DNA from: JAGQYH01 sp041393015 | GTDB lineage: Bacteria > Bacteroidota > Bacteroidia > Chitinophagales > JADIYW01 | Direction of reading: 5' to 3' | DNA length: 64,000 nt | Assembly (NCBI GenBank): GCA_041393015.1 | Contig: JAWKKV010000004.1 | Location: 310,001-374,000 of the forward strand | Part shown: positions 53,573 to 63,135 of the stretch, one piece after another | Numbering within the stretch: the first letter of the stretch is position 1 | How the letters are laid out: the number at the start of each line of letters is the position of its first letter | The notes under the pieces: model-generated | What the model saw: the letters and a program-made list of their open reading frames with translations, nothing else | Told to the model about the DNA's origin: nothing | The model's database searches: none | Made by a program: the position numbers and the translations under genes

Positions 53573-54103
53573 ATGGCTGATAAGAAACAATATTTAGTAG
53601 GGATGTTTGACGACGATTACGTGTTGTTGAAAGCTGTCGAGAATGTACGAGCAGCTGGTCATAACATTACCGATGTATTTACGCCATTTCCAGTACATGG
53701 ATTGGAGCATAAAATGGGATTAAGAGAAACAAAGTTACATACAGCTGGTTTCTTGTTTGGTGCTACAGGTACTTTAACCGCGTTATCATTCATGACATGG
53801 GTATCTGTAAAAAACTATCCAAGCGTATTTGGTGGTAAACCATTATTTGCACTACCGGCTTGGATCCCAATTACATTTGAGCTAACAGTTTTGTTTGCTT
53901 GTGTGGGTATGGTAGTATCATTTTACTATTTATGTGGTATGTATCCTGGTTTTGAGCCAAAGATAATTGATAAGCGTACTACAGATCATATGTTTGCTAT
54001 GACTTTCGAATTAGATGGTAGCAGAGCAGATGGTTTCGTAAATAGTGTAACCACTTTATTGGAAGAGAACGGTGCGGTAGAAGTTTATAAAAAAGAAGTT
54101 TAA
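53573..54103 (+). CDS. actD: ACIII subunit ActD (DUF3341)
   Basis: A 176-residue protein with a soluble N-terminal part (LVGMFDDDYVLLKAVENVR), two TM helices (about 57-80 and 95-120, the first containing TAGFLFGATGTLTALSFMTW) and a soluble C-terminal part ending ENGAVEV. DUF3341 is the ActD family, a structural membrane subunit of ACIII with no cofactor. It starts 6 bases after actC. Confidence 0.93.
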   Translation: MADKKQYLVGMFDDDYVLLKAVENVRAAGHNITDVFTPFPVHGLEHKMGLRETKLHTAGFLFGATGTLTALSFMTWVSVKNYPSVFGGKPLFALPAWIPITFELTVLFACVGMVVSFYYLCGMYPGFEPKIIDKRTTDHMFAMTFELDGSRADGFVNSVTTLLEENGAVEVYKKEV

Positions 54104-54111
54104 GATTAGAT

Positions 54112-54750
54112 ATGTTCAAGAAAAGAAATATCACGATAGTAGCAGTTTTAATGGCATTGATGTTCACATCATGTATTAGAAACTCAAAATATCCGGGTAG
54201 AGAATTTATTCCTGATATGGCACATTCAAAAGCTTATGAAGGTTATTTTGAAAATCCGGGTGAGCACATTTTAAAAGAAGGGATGAATGCTCAACTTCCA
54301 CCGGAAGGAAGCATCGCTCAAAGCTTTGAAGTTTATCCATTTCCTAATACAACTGAGGGATATGAAGCTGCAGGAGAGCAATTCTTTAATGAGTTTACAT
54401 TTACAGATGCTGAGTTATCAGGTGAAGGCAAAAAATTGTTTGAAAGGTTTTGTGCAATTTGTCACGGTACAGAAGGTGATGGAAAAGGTCACTTAACTAC
54501 TTTGAAATTAGCGATGACTGGTGAAGGCTTTCCTCAACCTCCATCATATTTTAGAGAAGATATACTTGCTTTACCTCAAGGTAAGCGATATCATTCGGTA
54601 ATGTATGGTAAAGGAATGATGGGATCATACGCGACTCAATTAAATCATAGAGAAAGATGGTTGGTATTAAGTTACGTAAAATCACTTCAAGATAAGTATG
54701 TAGCGGCCAATACTAAAGCCGATGAAAGTGCAGCAGCGAGCAACAATTAA
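54112..54750 (+). CDS. actE: ACIII monoheme cytochrome c lipoprotein (ActE)
   Basis: A 212-residue lipoprotein: MFKKRNITIVAVLMALMFTSC, acylated Cys at residue 21. A class I cytochrome c domain carries CAICH (C114, C117, H118), with a later Met (GMMGSY) as likely sixth ligand. In ACIII this subunit takes electrons from ActA and passes them on, here probably to the adjacent aa3 oxidase. 8 bases separate it from actD. The tail is Ala/Ser/Asn-rich. Confidence 0.94.
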   Translation: MFKKRNITIVAVLMALMFTSCIRNSKYPGREFIPDMAHSKAYEGYFENPGEHILKEGMNAQLPPEGSIAQSFEVYPFPNTTEGYEAAGEQFFNEFTFTDAELSGEGKKLFERFCAICHGTEGDGKGHLTTLKLAMTGEGFPQPPSYFREDILALPQGKRYHSVMYGKGMMGSYATQLNHRERWLVLSYVKSLQDKYVAANTKADESAAASNN

Positions 54751-54776
54751 TTAAGTTGGATATATAAGTATAAAGA

Positions 54777-56255
54777 ATGAATACATTCACATTTACAGGA
54801 AAAGCAAAGACAACACTTCTAATAATTATGTTAGTAGGATTGGCTTTAATTGGATTAGGAGCATTAACATTTGGTGGTGGAAGTCATGGACATGATGAAG
54901 GTCATGGAGATGGACATGGTGAAACTCATGGTCAAGCGGAACAAGTAGATGTTCATGCAGATGAACTTCAACATGAAGATGGCACACATGACGTTACAGT
55001 TGAAGAAGCAATAAGCGAGGAAATGCATAGTGCTGATGAAGCACATGCTGTAGAAGGAGAGCATGTAGAAGCCGGGCATGAAACAGAAGTACACCATGAT
55101 GATGCACATGCAACAGATGCTCATGCAGCAGAAGGTGCACATGGTGGAGGACATCATGAAGGCGTTATTGGAGCTACACCTGTTACAGCAGGGAAAGTAC
55201 TTTGGACTAACTTATGGGTAATTGTACAAATGTTATTTTGGATGGCATTTGCAGCCATGTTCTTTTTAGCAGCACATACAGTGGGTTGGGCTGGTTTTCA
55301 CATTATGTTTCAAAAAGTCACCTTAGGTATTATGTCAATACTACCGGTGGCTATCGTTTTAGGAATTATAGTATTTATCTTCGGTCACCATCATATATTT
55401 ATATGGACCAACCAAGAAGCCTTAGATGCGAGTGAACTTATGGCATCTAAAACGGATTTCTTAAATATTAAGACATTTATTATAATGAGCATATTATGGT
55501 CTATAATAGTTCTATTTCTATTAAATAGATGGTGGAGTAAACTAAATGCTCAAGATACTGATCCAGATTTGAAACATTTCAGAACAGCAAGAACATTAGG
55601 CGCTATAACAATTGTATTGTTAGCTGTCATTAATGCATTTGGTGTTTGGCATTGGTTAATGTCAATAGAGCCGAACTGGTACAGTACAATGTATGCTTGG
55701 TACACTATGGCTAGTGGTGCTGCCATTATGTTTGCAGTAACAATTTTAGTGCTATTGTATTTGCAATCTCAAGGGTACTTACCAAATTTAAATGATAGTC
55801 ACTATCACGACATAGGAAAGTATTTATTTGCAATAAGTGTGTTTTGGACATACGTATGGTTCTCTCAATATATGTTGATTTGGTATGGAAATATTCCAGA
55901 AGAAACAGTGTATTTTAAAGAAAGGTTAGCTGGTTATCCGGTGATATGGTACGGGGCATTAATTTTAAACTTTTTCCTTGCTTTCTTTGTTCTTTTGAAG
56001 AGAGATGCAAAGAGAAATAAAGGTGTTTTAATTTTTGCTTGCGTGATGATAATTATTGGACATTGGTTTGATTTCTTCATTATGGTTGTGCCTTACGGTG
56101 TAGCAAAAGGTGGAATGGGATTAATGAGTGTTGGAGCATTATTGTTGTTTGTTGGAATTACAGGTTTTGTCATACTTAGTGCTTTAACAAGAGTGAAAAG
56201 CTTAGATTCAAGAGAGCATCCTTACTATCACGAGAGTTTAAAACATCATATTTAA
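54777..56255 (+). CDS. actF: ACIII membrane subunit ActF with histidine-rich insertion
   Basis: A 492-residue NrfD/PsrC-type membrane protein, paralogous to ActC, with about ten TM helices. Between the first TM helix (about 12-32) and the next (about 142) lies an insert of about 100 residues rich in His, Glu, Asp and Gly, with 19 histidines between positions 37 and 127 (for example HGHDEGHGDGHGETHG). The membrane core otherwise looks standard (AFGVWHWLMSIEPNWYSTMY). The insert could bind copper or zinc. Confidence 0.93.
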   Translation: MNTFTFTGKAKTTLLIIMLVGLALIGLGALTFGGGSHGHDEGHGDGHGETHGQAEQVDVHADELQHEDGTHDVTVEEAISEEMHSADEAHAVEGEHVEAGHETEVHHDDAHATDAHAAEGAHGGGHHEGVIGATPVTAGKVLWTNLWVIVQMLFWMAFAAMFFLAAHTVGWAGFHIMFQKVTLGIMSILPVAIVLGIIVFIFGHHHIFIWTNQEALDASELMASKTDFLNIKTFIIMSILWSIIVLFLLNRWWSKLNAQDTDPDLKHFRTARTLGAITIVLLAVINAFGVWHWLMSIEPNWYSTMYAWYTMASGAAIMFAVTILVLLYLQSQGYLPNLNDSHYHDIGKYLFAISVFWTYVWFSQYMLIWYGNIPEETVYFKERLAGYPVIWYGALILNFFLAFFVLLKRDAKRNKGVLIFACVMIIIGHWFDFFIMVVPYGVAKGGMGLMSVGALLLFVGITGFVILSALTRVKSLDSREHPYYHESLKHHI

Positions 56256-56277
56256 AATTAAGATTTAATAAAAAGCT

Positions 56278-57273
56278 ATGAACGCATTTTTAATAATATT
56301 AGCAGCAATTCTTCTCCTCATCATAATGATGCAAGTTGGAAAGGTGATTGAGCGTATTGCTACATTAAGAGGGGAGGAGAAATCAGAAATTGAAAGCAAC
56401 AAGATTAATGCTGGTCTTTTATCGATTACTGGATTTGTTGTATTAATTCTTTCGGTAGTTTCTGTCTTATGGTATGATCATTTATTTCTACCAACATCAG
56501 CTTCCTCTCAAGGTGTTAAGATTGATAAAATTAGAGACATTACATTAATTTTTACAGGAATAGTATATATTATCACTCAAGTATTGTTGTTTGCATTCGT
56601 ATGGAGGTATCAATACAAAGAAGGAACTAAAGCTCATTTCTTCCCACACAATAATACTTTAGAATTAGTTTGGACTGTTATTCCGTCTATTGTACTAGTT
56701 ATTTTAGTGACCTGGGGTTTAACAGTATGGTTTCAAATATTTGGTAAAGCACCTGAAGATGCTTTAGTGATTGAAGCTACTGCTCAACAGTTTAGATGGA
56801 ATATTAGATACCCTGGTAATGACAATACTTTTGGTGCAAGAGATTTGAAATTCGTAAGTCCTGAAAATGAGTTAGGAATTAATTGGGAAGGAACAGAGAG
56901 CCACGATGACTTTATGCCAACGGATATTTATTTACCGGTAAACAGAGACATCAAAGTAAAGATTAATTCATTAGATGTATTACACAACTTCTATTTACCT
57001 CATTTTAGATTGAAGTTAGATGCAGTACCTGGTATTCCAACAAGTATGTGGTTTACACCTATTCACACTACTGCAGAGATGCGTGATATTACCGGAAATC
57101 CAGATTTCAATTATGAATTAGCATGTGCTGAACTATGTGGATCTGCACATTATAATATGAGAAAGAAGGTAGTTGTAGTTACAGAAGAGGAATACAAAAC
57201 TTGGTTAAGTGAGCAAAACTCATATTACGAACAAGTAGTAAAACCTACTTTGCAAGCAGATAATGCTGAATAA
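56278..57273 (+). CDS. coxB: Cytochrome c oxidase subunit II
   Basis: Receives electrons from cytochrome c at the CuA centre. The 331-residue protein has two N-terminal TM helices (about 45-65 and 90-112) preceded by one extra hydrophobic stretch (1-20). The CuA ligands are H236 in VLHNFYLP and C283, E285, C287, H291 and M294 in CAELCGSAHYNM. There is no fused cytochrome c domain, so this is aa3 rather than caa3 type; ActA/ActE hemes can serve instead. 22 bases after actF. Confidence 0.96.
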   Translation: MNAFLIILAAILLLIIMMQVGKVIERIATLRGEEKSEIESNKINAGLLSITGFVVLILSVVSVLWYDHLFLPTSASSQGVKIDKIRDITLIFTGIVYIITQVLLFAFVWRYQYKEGTKAHFFPHNNTLELVWTVIPSIVLVILVTWGLTVWFQIFGKAPEDALVIEATAQQFRWNIRYPGNDNTFGARDLKFVSPENELGINWEGTESHDDFMPTDIYLPVNRDIKVKINSLDVLHNFYLPHFRLKLDAVPGIPTSMWFTPIHTTAEMRDITGNPDFNYELACAELCGSAHYNMRKKVVVVTEEEYKTWLSEQNSYYEQVVKPTLQADNAE

Positions 57274-57319
57274 GAGTTTGATATTTTATAAACGAATAAT
57301 ATAATTAAAAACAAGATAA

Positions 57320-59164
57320 ATGGCTGAAGTACATTCACATGAACAAGTAGGGGTAATAAATCCCGGCCATCATGCAGATGAGCATGAACACCACACGGAG
57401 ACCTTCGTTTCGAAGTATATCTTTAGTTTGGATCATAAAACAATCGGGAAACAGTTTTTAATCTCTGGTATTGTTTGGGCTATTATTGGAGGTCTATTCT
57501 CAGTAATTTTTAGAGTTCAATTAGCTTGGCCGGATGAAACATTTCCATTTTTAGAAATGCTATTTGGATCTTGGTTTTCTGATGGGAAACTAGATCCGGA
57601 AGCGTATTACGCTTTAGTAACGATGCACGGAACCATTATGGTGTTTTTCGTTTTAACAGCAGCGTTAAGTGGTACCTTCGCCAACTTTTTAATTCCATTA
57701 CAGATTGGAGCTAGGGATATGGCATCGCCATTAATGAACCTACTATCTTATTGGTTCTTTTTCGTAGCAGGTGTTGTAATGATGATTTCGTTATTTATAC
57801 CAACTGGTCCTGCAGCTGGTGGTTGGACAGTTTATCCGCCATTAAGTGCCTTACCTGAAGCTAGTAAAGGTTCCGGTATGGGTATGACACTCTGGTTAGT
57901 AGCAATGGCATTATTTATTGTATCAACATTATTAGGTGGTTTGAACTACATCTCAACGGTATTGAACTTACGTACAAAAGGTATGACTATGTTCAGAATG
58001 CCATTAACAGTTTGGGCTCTTTTCTTTACTGCTATCATTGGTTTATTATCTTTCCCGGTATTACTTTCAGCAGTAGTATTATTATTGTTCGATAGAGGAT
58101 TGGGAACGAGTTTCTATTTATCTGACATCGTTATAAAAGGAGAGGTGTTAGGATACTCTGGAGGTAGTCCAATTCTATTCCAACATTTATTTTGGTTCTT
58201 AGGTCACCCTGAAGTATATATTGTAATTCTTCCTGCAATGGGAATGGTTTCTGAAATATTAGCAGTAAACTCTAGAAAGCCAATTTTTGGATACAAAGCA
58301 ATGATTTTCTCAATATTAGGAATTACTGTCTTAGGTTTTATCGTTTGGGCGCATCATATGTTCGTTTCAGGTATGAATCCAACCATTGGAGGTGTTTTCG
58401 TAATATTTACCTTATTGATTGCAGTTCCATCTGCTGTTAAAGTATTTAACTGGTTAACAACGCTTTGGCGTGGTAATATAATTATTACACCAGCGTCAGC
58501 ATTTGCTATTGGTTTTGTTTCAATGTTTATTTCTGGTGGTTTAACTGGTATTTGGTTAGGAAACGCCGTAATTGATATTCCATTACATGATACTTATTTC
58601 GTTGTAGCGCATTTCCATATTGTAATGGGTATAGCTGCTTTCTTTGGAATGTTTGCCGGAGTATATCACTGGTTCCCGAAAATATTTGGAAGGTTTATGA
58701 ATAAATCAATGGGCATGGCTCACTTCTTTATCACCTTCGTAGGCGCGTATGTAATCTTTTGGCCTATGCATTATTTAGGATTATCTGGTGTTCCTAGAAG
58801 ATACTATGCTTTTGATGTGTTTGAAACATTCAATGGATATCCTGAATTAAATAAGATTATTAGTATAGCGGCAATCATTGTATTCTTAGCACAATTTATT
58901 TTTGTAGTAAACTTCTTCTATTCTATTTACAAGGGTAAAAAAGTTACAGAGGAAAACAAGAATCCTTGGAAAGCAACAACTTTAGAATGGACAACTCCAA
59001 TCAATCCTGGACATGGAAACTGGCCTGGAGCGATTCCTGAAGTATATAGATGGCCTTATGATTACAGCAGATATGATGATGCTGAAGAGGACTTTATTCC
59101 TCAAACGGTTCCTTATTCAGAGGAAGAGAAGAAAAAAATGGCTGACGAAGGACATACATACTAG
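57320..59164 (+). CDS. coxA: Cytochrome c oxidase subunit I
   Basis: The catalytic heme-copper subunit that reduces O2 to water and pumps protons. The 614-residue protein has twelve or more TM helices. CuB ligands are H296 of HPEVY (with the cross-linked Y300) and H345-H346 in WAHHMF. Heme ligands are H431 and H433 in VAHFHIVMG and a His in VTMHGTIMVFF. The N-terminus is unusual, with seven histidines in the first 25 residues. 46 bases after coxB. Confidence 0.97.
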   Translation: MAEVHSHEQVGVINPGHHADEHEHHTETFVSKYIFSLDHKTIGKQFLISGIVWAIIGGLFSVIFRVQLAWPDETFPFLEMLFGSWFSDGKLDPEAYYALVTMHGTIMVFFVLTAALSGTFANFLIPLQIGARDMASPLMNLLSYWFFFVAGVVMMISLFIPTGPAAGGWTVYPPLSALPEASKGSGMGMTLWLVAMALFIVSTLLGGLNYISTVLNLRTKGMTMFRMPLTVWALFFTAIIGLLSFPVLLSAVVLLLFDRGLGTSFYLSDIVIKGEVLGYSGGSPILFQHLFWFLGHPEVYIVILPAMGMVSEILAVNSRKPIFGYKAMIFSILGITVLGFIVWAHHMFVSGMNPTIGGVFVIFTLLIAVPSAVKVFNWLTTLWRGNIIITPASAFAIGFVSMFISGGLTGIWLGNAVIDIPLHDTYFVVAHFHIVMGIAAFFGMFAGVYHWFPKIFGRFMNKSMGMAHFFITFVGAYVIFWPMHYLGLSGVPRRYYAFDVFETFNGYPELNKIISIAAIIVFLAQFIFVVNFFYSIYKGKKVTEENKNPWKATTLEWTTPINPGHGNWPGAIPEVYRWPYDYSRYDDAEEDFIPQTVPYSEEEKKKMADEGHTY

Positions 59165-59174
59165 TTAAACATTA

Positions 59175-60074
59175 ATGAGTAAAGCAAACACATATAATCT
59201 TACTTGGCAATTAGCAGCAAAAGCTAAACTGAGAGACTATGCACAGTTAACCAAAGTGCGTTTAAGTTCTCTAGTTGTTTTCTCTGCAGTAATGGCTTAT
59301 ATATTTGTGTTTGATGGAAATATACAATGGTTGAATGTAGTACTATTAGGTGCAGCTGGTTGGATGATTACAGCAGCTTCTAATACTATCAATCAAGTAA
59401 TTGAAAAGAAAGAAGATAGATTAATGGAGAGAACAAAGGATCGTCCATTAGCTACTCGACGAATGTCAACTTATGAAGCAGTGTTATTAGCAGGACTTTT
59501 GGGAACTGCTGGCATCGCCATTTTAGGGTTTCATTTCAATGCATTAAGTGGTTTATTAGGAGCACTTGCCTTAATATCTTATGCTTTTATTTATACACCA
59601 TTTAAGAAAATTTCTGCAGCAGCTGTTTTTGTTGGTGCAGTACCTGGAGCAATGCCTTTATTAATTGGATGTACTGCTGCCACAGGTGAGTTATCATTGT
59701 TAGCTTTCACTTTATTTGGTATTCAGTTCATATGGCAAATGCCTCATTTTTGGTCAATTGCTTGGCTAATGAATAAAGATTACGCAAAAGCTGGTTATCA
59801 CTTATTGCCGGCCAATGGTGAAAAAGATAGAGCTACTGCGTGGCACAACATACCTTATTTGGTATTGTTAATTTTAGCTGGAGCAACACCTTTTATCTTA
59901 GGCATCACTGGAATAGTATCATTAATTATCATCGCACTAGCAGGAGCATATTTCTTAAAATGCGGCATTCAATTGGTTATAGATTTAACTGATCAAAGTG
60001 CAAAGAAATTAATGTTTGCTTCTTTTATTTATATACCCGTTACTTTAATAGCTTTAGTAGCAGATAAACTATAA
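59175..60074 (+). CDS. cyoE: Protoheme IX farnesyltransferase (heme O synthase)
   Basis: A 299-residue UbiA-family prenyltransferase that adds a farnesyl group to heme B to make heme O, the precursor of heme A for the oxidase. It has the Asp-rich motif in NTINQVIEKKEDRLMERTKDRPL and about nine TM helices. It lies between coxA and the subunit III genes, with gaps of 10 bases and 1 base. Confidence 0.95.
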   Translation: MSKANTYNLTWQLAAKAKLRDYAQLTKVRLSSLVVFSAVMAYIFVFDGNIQWLNVVLLGAAGWMITAASNTINQVIEKKEDRLMERTKDRPLATRRMSTYEAVLLAGLLGTAGIAILGFHFNALSGLLGALALISYAFIYTPFKKISAAAVFVGAVPGAMPLLIGCTAATGELSLLAFTLFGIQFIWQMPHFWSIAWLMNKDYAKAGYHLLPANGEKDRATAWHNIPYLVLLILAGATPFILGITGIVSLIIIALAGAYFLKCGIQLVIDLTDQSAKKLMFASFIYIPVTLIALVADKL

Positions 60075-60075
60075 A

Positions 60076-60687
60076 ATGAGTACAGTAGTAACATTTAATA
60101 CCGATAATAATCCAAATAGTCATAAGGCACAACGCTTTACGATGAGGTTGGCTATTGTTAGTTTATCCATGACTTTTGCAGGATTAACTAGTTACTATAT
60201 TATTTATAAGGCTAAGGAAACTTGGAGTTATTTTGAAATGCCAAACCTTTTTTGGGTAAGTACTTTAATATTAGCCATTAGCAGTATGTCTATGATGATG
60301 GCACACATGGCTAATAAAAAGAATAACGTAAAGGCACTTCGATTAGGTCTAGTTCTAACTTTAGCATTGGGTTTAACTTTTTGTTTTATGCAATGGTTAG
60401 GCTGGCAAGAGTTGATGAACAGAGGTGTATTCTTAAGTGGTAGCGGTAATGGGAACTCTATCTTTTACGTGATAACAGGCGGACATGCCCTTCACGTTTT
60501 AGGCGGTTTAATTTTCTTTATACCTGCTGTGATACGTTCGTTTTTTATATTCAAAAAGAGTAATAATACATATTTAAATAAGGAATCAGATAAGTTAAAA
60601 ATTAGAACAGACTTGTTGTCGGTTTACTGGCACTTCATGGGTCTGCTTTGGCTATACTTATTTATCTTCTTAAATGTCAATCATTAA
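60076..60687 (+). CDS. Cytochrome c oxidase subunit III-like protein (short)
   Basis: A 203-residue membrane protein with five TM helices. GGHALHVLGGLIFFIP and YWHFMGLLWLYLFI match the heme-copper oxidase subunit III family. It is shorter than the next gene, also a subunit III, so this operon carries two. The ATG is one base after the cyoE stop. Confidence 0.88.
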   Translation: MSTVVTFNTDNNPNSHKAQRFTMRLAIVSLSMTFAGLTSYYIIYKAKETWSYFEMPNLFWVSTLILAISSMSMMMAHMANKKNNVKALRLGLVLTLALGLTFCFMQWLGWQELMNRGVFLSGSGNGNSIFYVITGGHALHVLGGLIFFIPAVIRSFFIFKKSNNTYLNKESDKLKIRTDLLSVYWHFMGLLWLYLFIFLNVNH

Positions 60688-60700
60688 ATAGAAATTATCA

Positions 60701-61462
60701 ATGTCTGAAACATTAGAAAAAGTTGATACATCTTATGAAGCTCCTGAAGCTTTAGATAGTTGGAGTGGTGGTCAAGATCCAATGGGAATTAGTTATGGTA
60801 AAACCATGATGTGGTATTTCCTATTGTCAGATGCTTTTACCTTCTCAGCCTTATTGATCGCTTATGGTGCTACTAGAGTAAGTAAGCCTTGGTGGCCGGA
60901 TCCAAACCATGTATTTAATGCTGTACCTGGATTACATGGTATGCACTTACCGTTAGTGTTTGTATCTATTATGACCTTCATTCTAATCTTGAGTTCTGTA
61001 TTCATGGTTAGAGCGGTACAAGAAGGGCATAGAATGAATAAGAATGGTGTTTTAGTTTGGATGGCACTTTGTATTGTAGGGGGACTTGCATTCTTAGGCT
61101 GTCAAGCTATTGAGTGGACGCATTTAATTCATCAAGGACTAACGCCTCAGTTTAATCCATTTGGCAAAAATGCTGAAGGATTAACCGAATATGGCTATAT
61201 GATGGTGGATGGCGTTAGAGTATGGAATGAAAATGTTACACCTGGACCGTCTACCTTTGGAGCATTATTTTATGGTATTACCGGATTTCACGGATTTCAC
61301 GTTTTTAGTGGGGTTTGTTTCAATATTTGGGGTTTTGGAATGGCAGCTAATGGAGCGTTCGATAAAAGAGGTCATTATGAAATGGTTGAAAAGCTTGGAT
61401 TGTACTGGCACTTTGTAGATTTAGTTTGGGTGTTTGTATTCTTAGCATTCTATCTATTATAA
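60701..61462 (+). CDS. coxC: Cytochrome c oxidase subunit III
   Basis: A 253-residue membrane protein with about six TM helices. TGFHGFHVFSGVCFNIW and YWHFVDLVWVFVFLAFYLL are the subunit III helices. It forms part of the aa3 core and is thought to stabilise subunit I. 13 bases after the shorter paralogue. Confidence 0.92.
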   Translation: MSETLEKVDTSYEAPEALDSWSGGQDPMGISYGKTMMWYFLLSDAFTFSALLIAYGATRVSKPWWPDPNHVFNAVPGLHGMHLPLVFVSIMTFILILSSVFMVRAVQEGHRMNKNGVLVWMALCIVGGLAFLGCQAIEWTHLIHQGLTPQFNPFGKNAEGLTEYGYMMVDGVRVWNENVTPGPSTFGALFYGITGFHGFHVFSGVCFNIWGFGMAANGAFDKRGHYEMVEKLGLYWHFVDLVWVFVFLAFYLL

Positions 61463-61506
61463 TATATTAAAAAATAAAGCTTAAAAGCACTAAAAAATAA
61501 GTCGAT

Positions 61507-61863
61507 ATGGGAGCACACATGGATGATGCAGCTTATGAAAAAGATGTAAGCACAGTATGGAGAGTGACGGTTATTCTATCAATAATAACAATTGTTGAAG
61601 TAGCTGTAGCACTATTTCATTTAAATTCACCTGGTTTTCAAGCTATTTTTCCAAGACTATTCTTGAACATTTTTTTCATCATAGCCTCTATTGGTAAAGC
61701 CTTTTACATTATCGCGGAGTTTATGCACTTACGTCATGAGAAGAAAGTTTTAATCGTATCATTAGGGATTCCACTTATTTTCTTAGTATGGGCAATCATC
61801 GCTTTCATGAGTGAAGCGAATGCATGGAACCATATGAAGACCTTGGGTGGTTTCGGACAGTAA
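61507..61863 (+). CDS. Cytochrome c oxidase subunit IV family protein
   Basis: A 118-residue protein with three TM helices (about 20-38, 48-72 and 79-99), ending with MSEANAWNHMK. This is the small prokaryotic subunit IV family of caa3-type oxidases. It is a structural subunit. 44 bases after coxC; the sco gene follows after 15 bases. Confidence 0.88.
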   Translation: MGAHMDDAAYEKDVSTVWRVTVILSIITIVEVAVALFHLNSPGFQAIFPRLFLNIFFIIASIGKAFYIIAEFMHLRHEKKVLIVSLGIPLIFLVWAIIAFMSEANAWNHMKTLGGFGQ

Positions 61864-61878
61864 ACAAACTTAGGAACA

Positions 61879-62601
61879 ATGGATAAAAATAAATTAGCAA
61901 CGCTTTTCGCGGTTTTTATCATATTAATAGTTCCTTTCGGATTAGCGTATTACTGGATCACGAAACCTAGACCTACTGTAGATAAACTGATGATTGTCGG
62001 AAACAGGCAATTAGTAGACAAAGTAGATACGGCGACAGGAGAAACTTATAAGGATACCTTATTTCATACCATTTCTGATTTCAAGTTTGTTAGTCATTTA
62101 GGTGATACCATCACCAATGATATCTTAGATGATAAAGTTTTAATTACTGATTTCTTTTTTACAGAATGTCCAACCATCTGTATTGATATGTCAAAGAATA
62201 TGGCTAAAATACAGGAAGAGTTTATCGCAGAACCACACGTTATGCTTCTTTCTCATACGGTTGATCCTGAAAGAGATAGTGTAGGTAAACTTTATGAGTA
62301 TTCTGAGCGTTATAATGTCAATCCTAAGAAGTGGCTTTTATTAACAGGTGAGAAAAAGGAGTTGTATGATATGGCTAGAAATAGCTATTTAATTAGTGCA
62401 ACTATTCCGGGGGATGGAGGACCTAACGACTTTATTCACGATCAACATTTTGTTTTAGTAGATAAAGAAGGTAGAGTAAGAGGTTTCTATGATGGAACCA
62501 TTGATGAGGAAGTGGAACGTTGTATTTCAGATACAAAAAAGTTATTGGTTTCTTACATTATAATGCCACCAAAAGAACGTAAGAAAAAGAAGAAAGACTA
62601 A
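61879..62601 (+). CDS. SCO family copper chaperone
   Basis: A 240-residue thioredoxin-fold membrane-anchored protein (TM about 10-28) that delivers copper to the CuA site of subunit II. It has C97-P-T-I-C101 (TECPTICIDM) and the likely copper-ligand histidine H190 in HDQHFVLVD. The end is lysine-rich. Its place in the oxidase operon supports the role. Confidence 0.94.
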   Translation: MDKNKLATLFAVFIILIVPFGLAYYWITKPRPTVDKLMIVGNRQLVDKVDTATGETYKDTLFHTISDFKFVSHLGDTITNDILDDKVLITDFFFTECPTICIDMSKNMAKIQEEFIAEPHVMLLSHTVDPERDSVGKLYEYSERYNVNPKKWLLLTGEKKELYDMARNSYLISATIPGDGGPNDFIHDQHFVLVDKEGRVRGFYDGTIDEEVERCISDTKKLLVSYIIMPPKERKKKKKD

Positions 62602-62609
62602 TTGCAAAA

Positions 62610-63134
62610 ATGAGAGACAAGAATGTCACCATACTAATAATAATCATTTCTATCGCAGTTCCAAGTTTAGTAGCAGCATTAATTACTTTTCAACCTTCTT
62701 TAGCGAGTAATACGAGTGTTACCTTTTTTCCAAAGTTCCACGCTATTTTAAATTCATTAGCTACGATTTGTATCCTTAGTGGAATCTTTTTTGTAAAAAA
62801 TAAGAAGATAAAACTTCATAGGTTTAGTATGTTGGCTGCCTTCTTTTTATCGGCTATCTTTCTTGTGTCGTATGTAGTAGCTAAATCCCTTCATCCTGCT
62901 ACTCCATATCCGGCAGATGCCCCGCTAAGAAGCGTATATTTCTTTATATTGATTTCGCACATCATATTGTCGGCATTGATTCTACCATTAATTCTCTTTA
63001 CTTTTTATAAAGCTATAGATAATAAGATTGCTCAGCATAGAAAGTTAGCCAAATGGACATTTCCGTTGTGGTTATACGTAACTATTTCCGGAGTAGTTGT
63101 ATATTTATTTATGGCACCACATTATGGCGTATAA
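62610..63134 (+). CDS. DUF420 membrane protein, oxidase-associated
   Basis: A 174-residue protein with about five TM helices and conserved HAILNSLATICILSG and HRFSMLAAFF. DUF420 proteins such as staphylococcal CtaM have been linked to assembly of aa3-type oxidases. It is 8 bases after the sco gene. Confidence 0.88.
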   Translation: MRDKNVTILIIIISIAVPSLVAALITFQPSLASNTSVTFFPKFHAILNSLATICILSGIFFVKNKKIKLHRFSMLAAFFLSAIFLVSYVVAKSLHPATPYPADAPLRSVYFFILISHIILSALILPLILFTFYKAIDNKIAQHRKLAKWTFPLWLYVTISGVVVYLFMAPHYGV

Positions 63135-63135
63135 G

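Noticed and set aside
54864..55157. 97-residue Met/Cys-rich open frame antisense to actF
   Set aside because: It is the mirror of the repetitive histidine codons in actF. The residue bias follows from CAT/GAA reversed, with no promoter or start signal.
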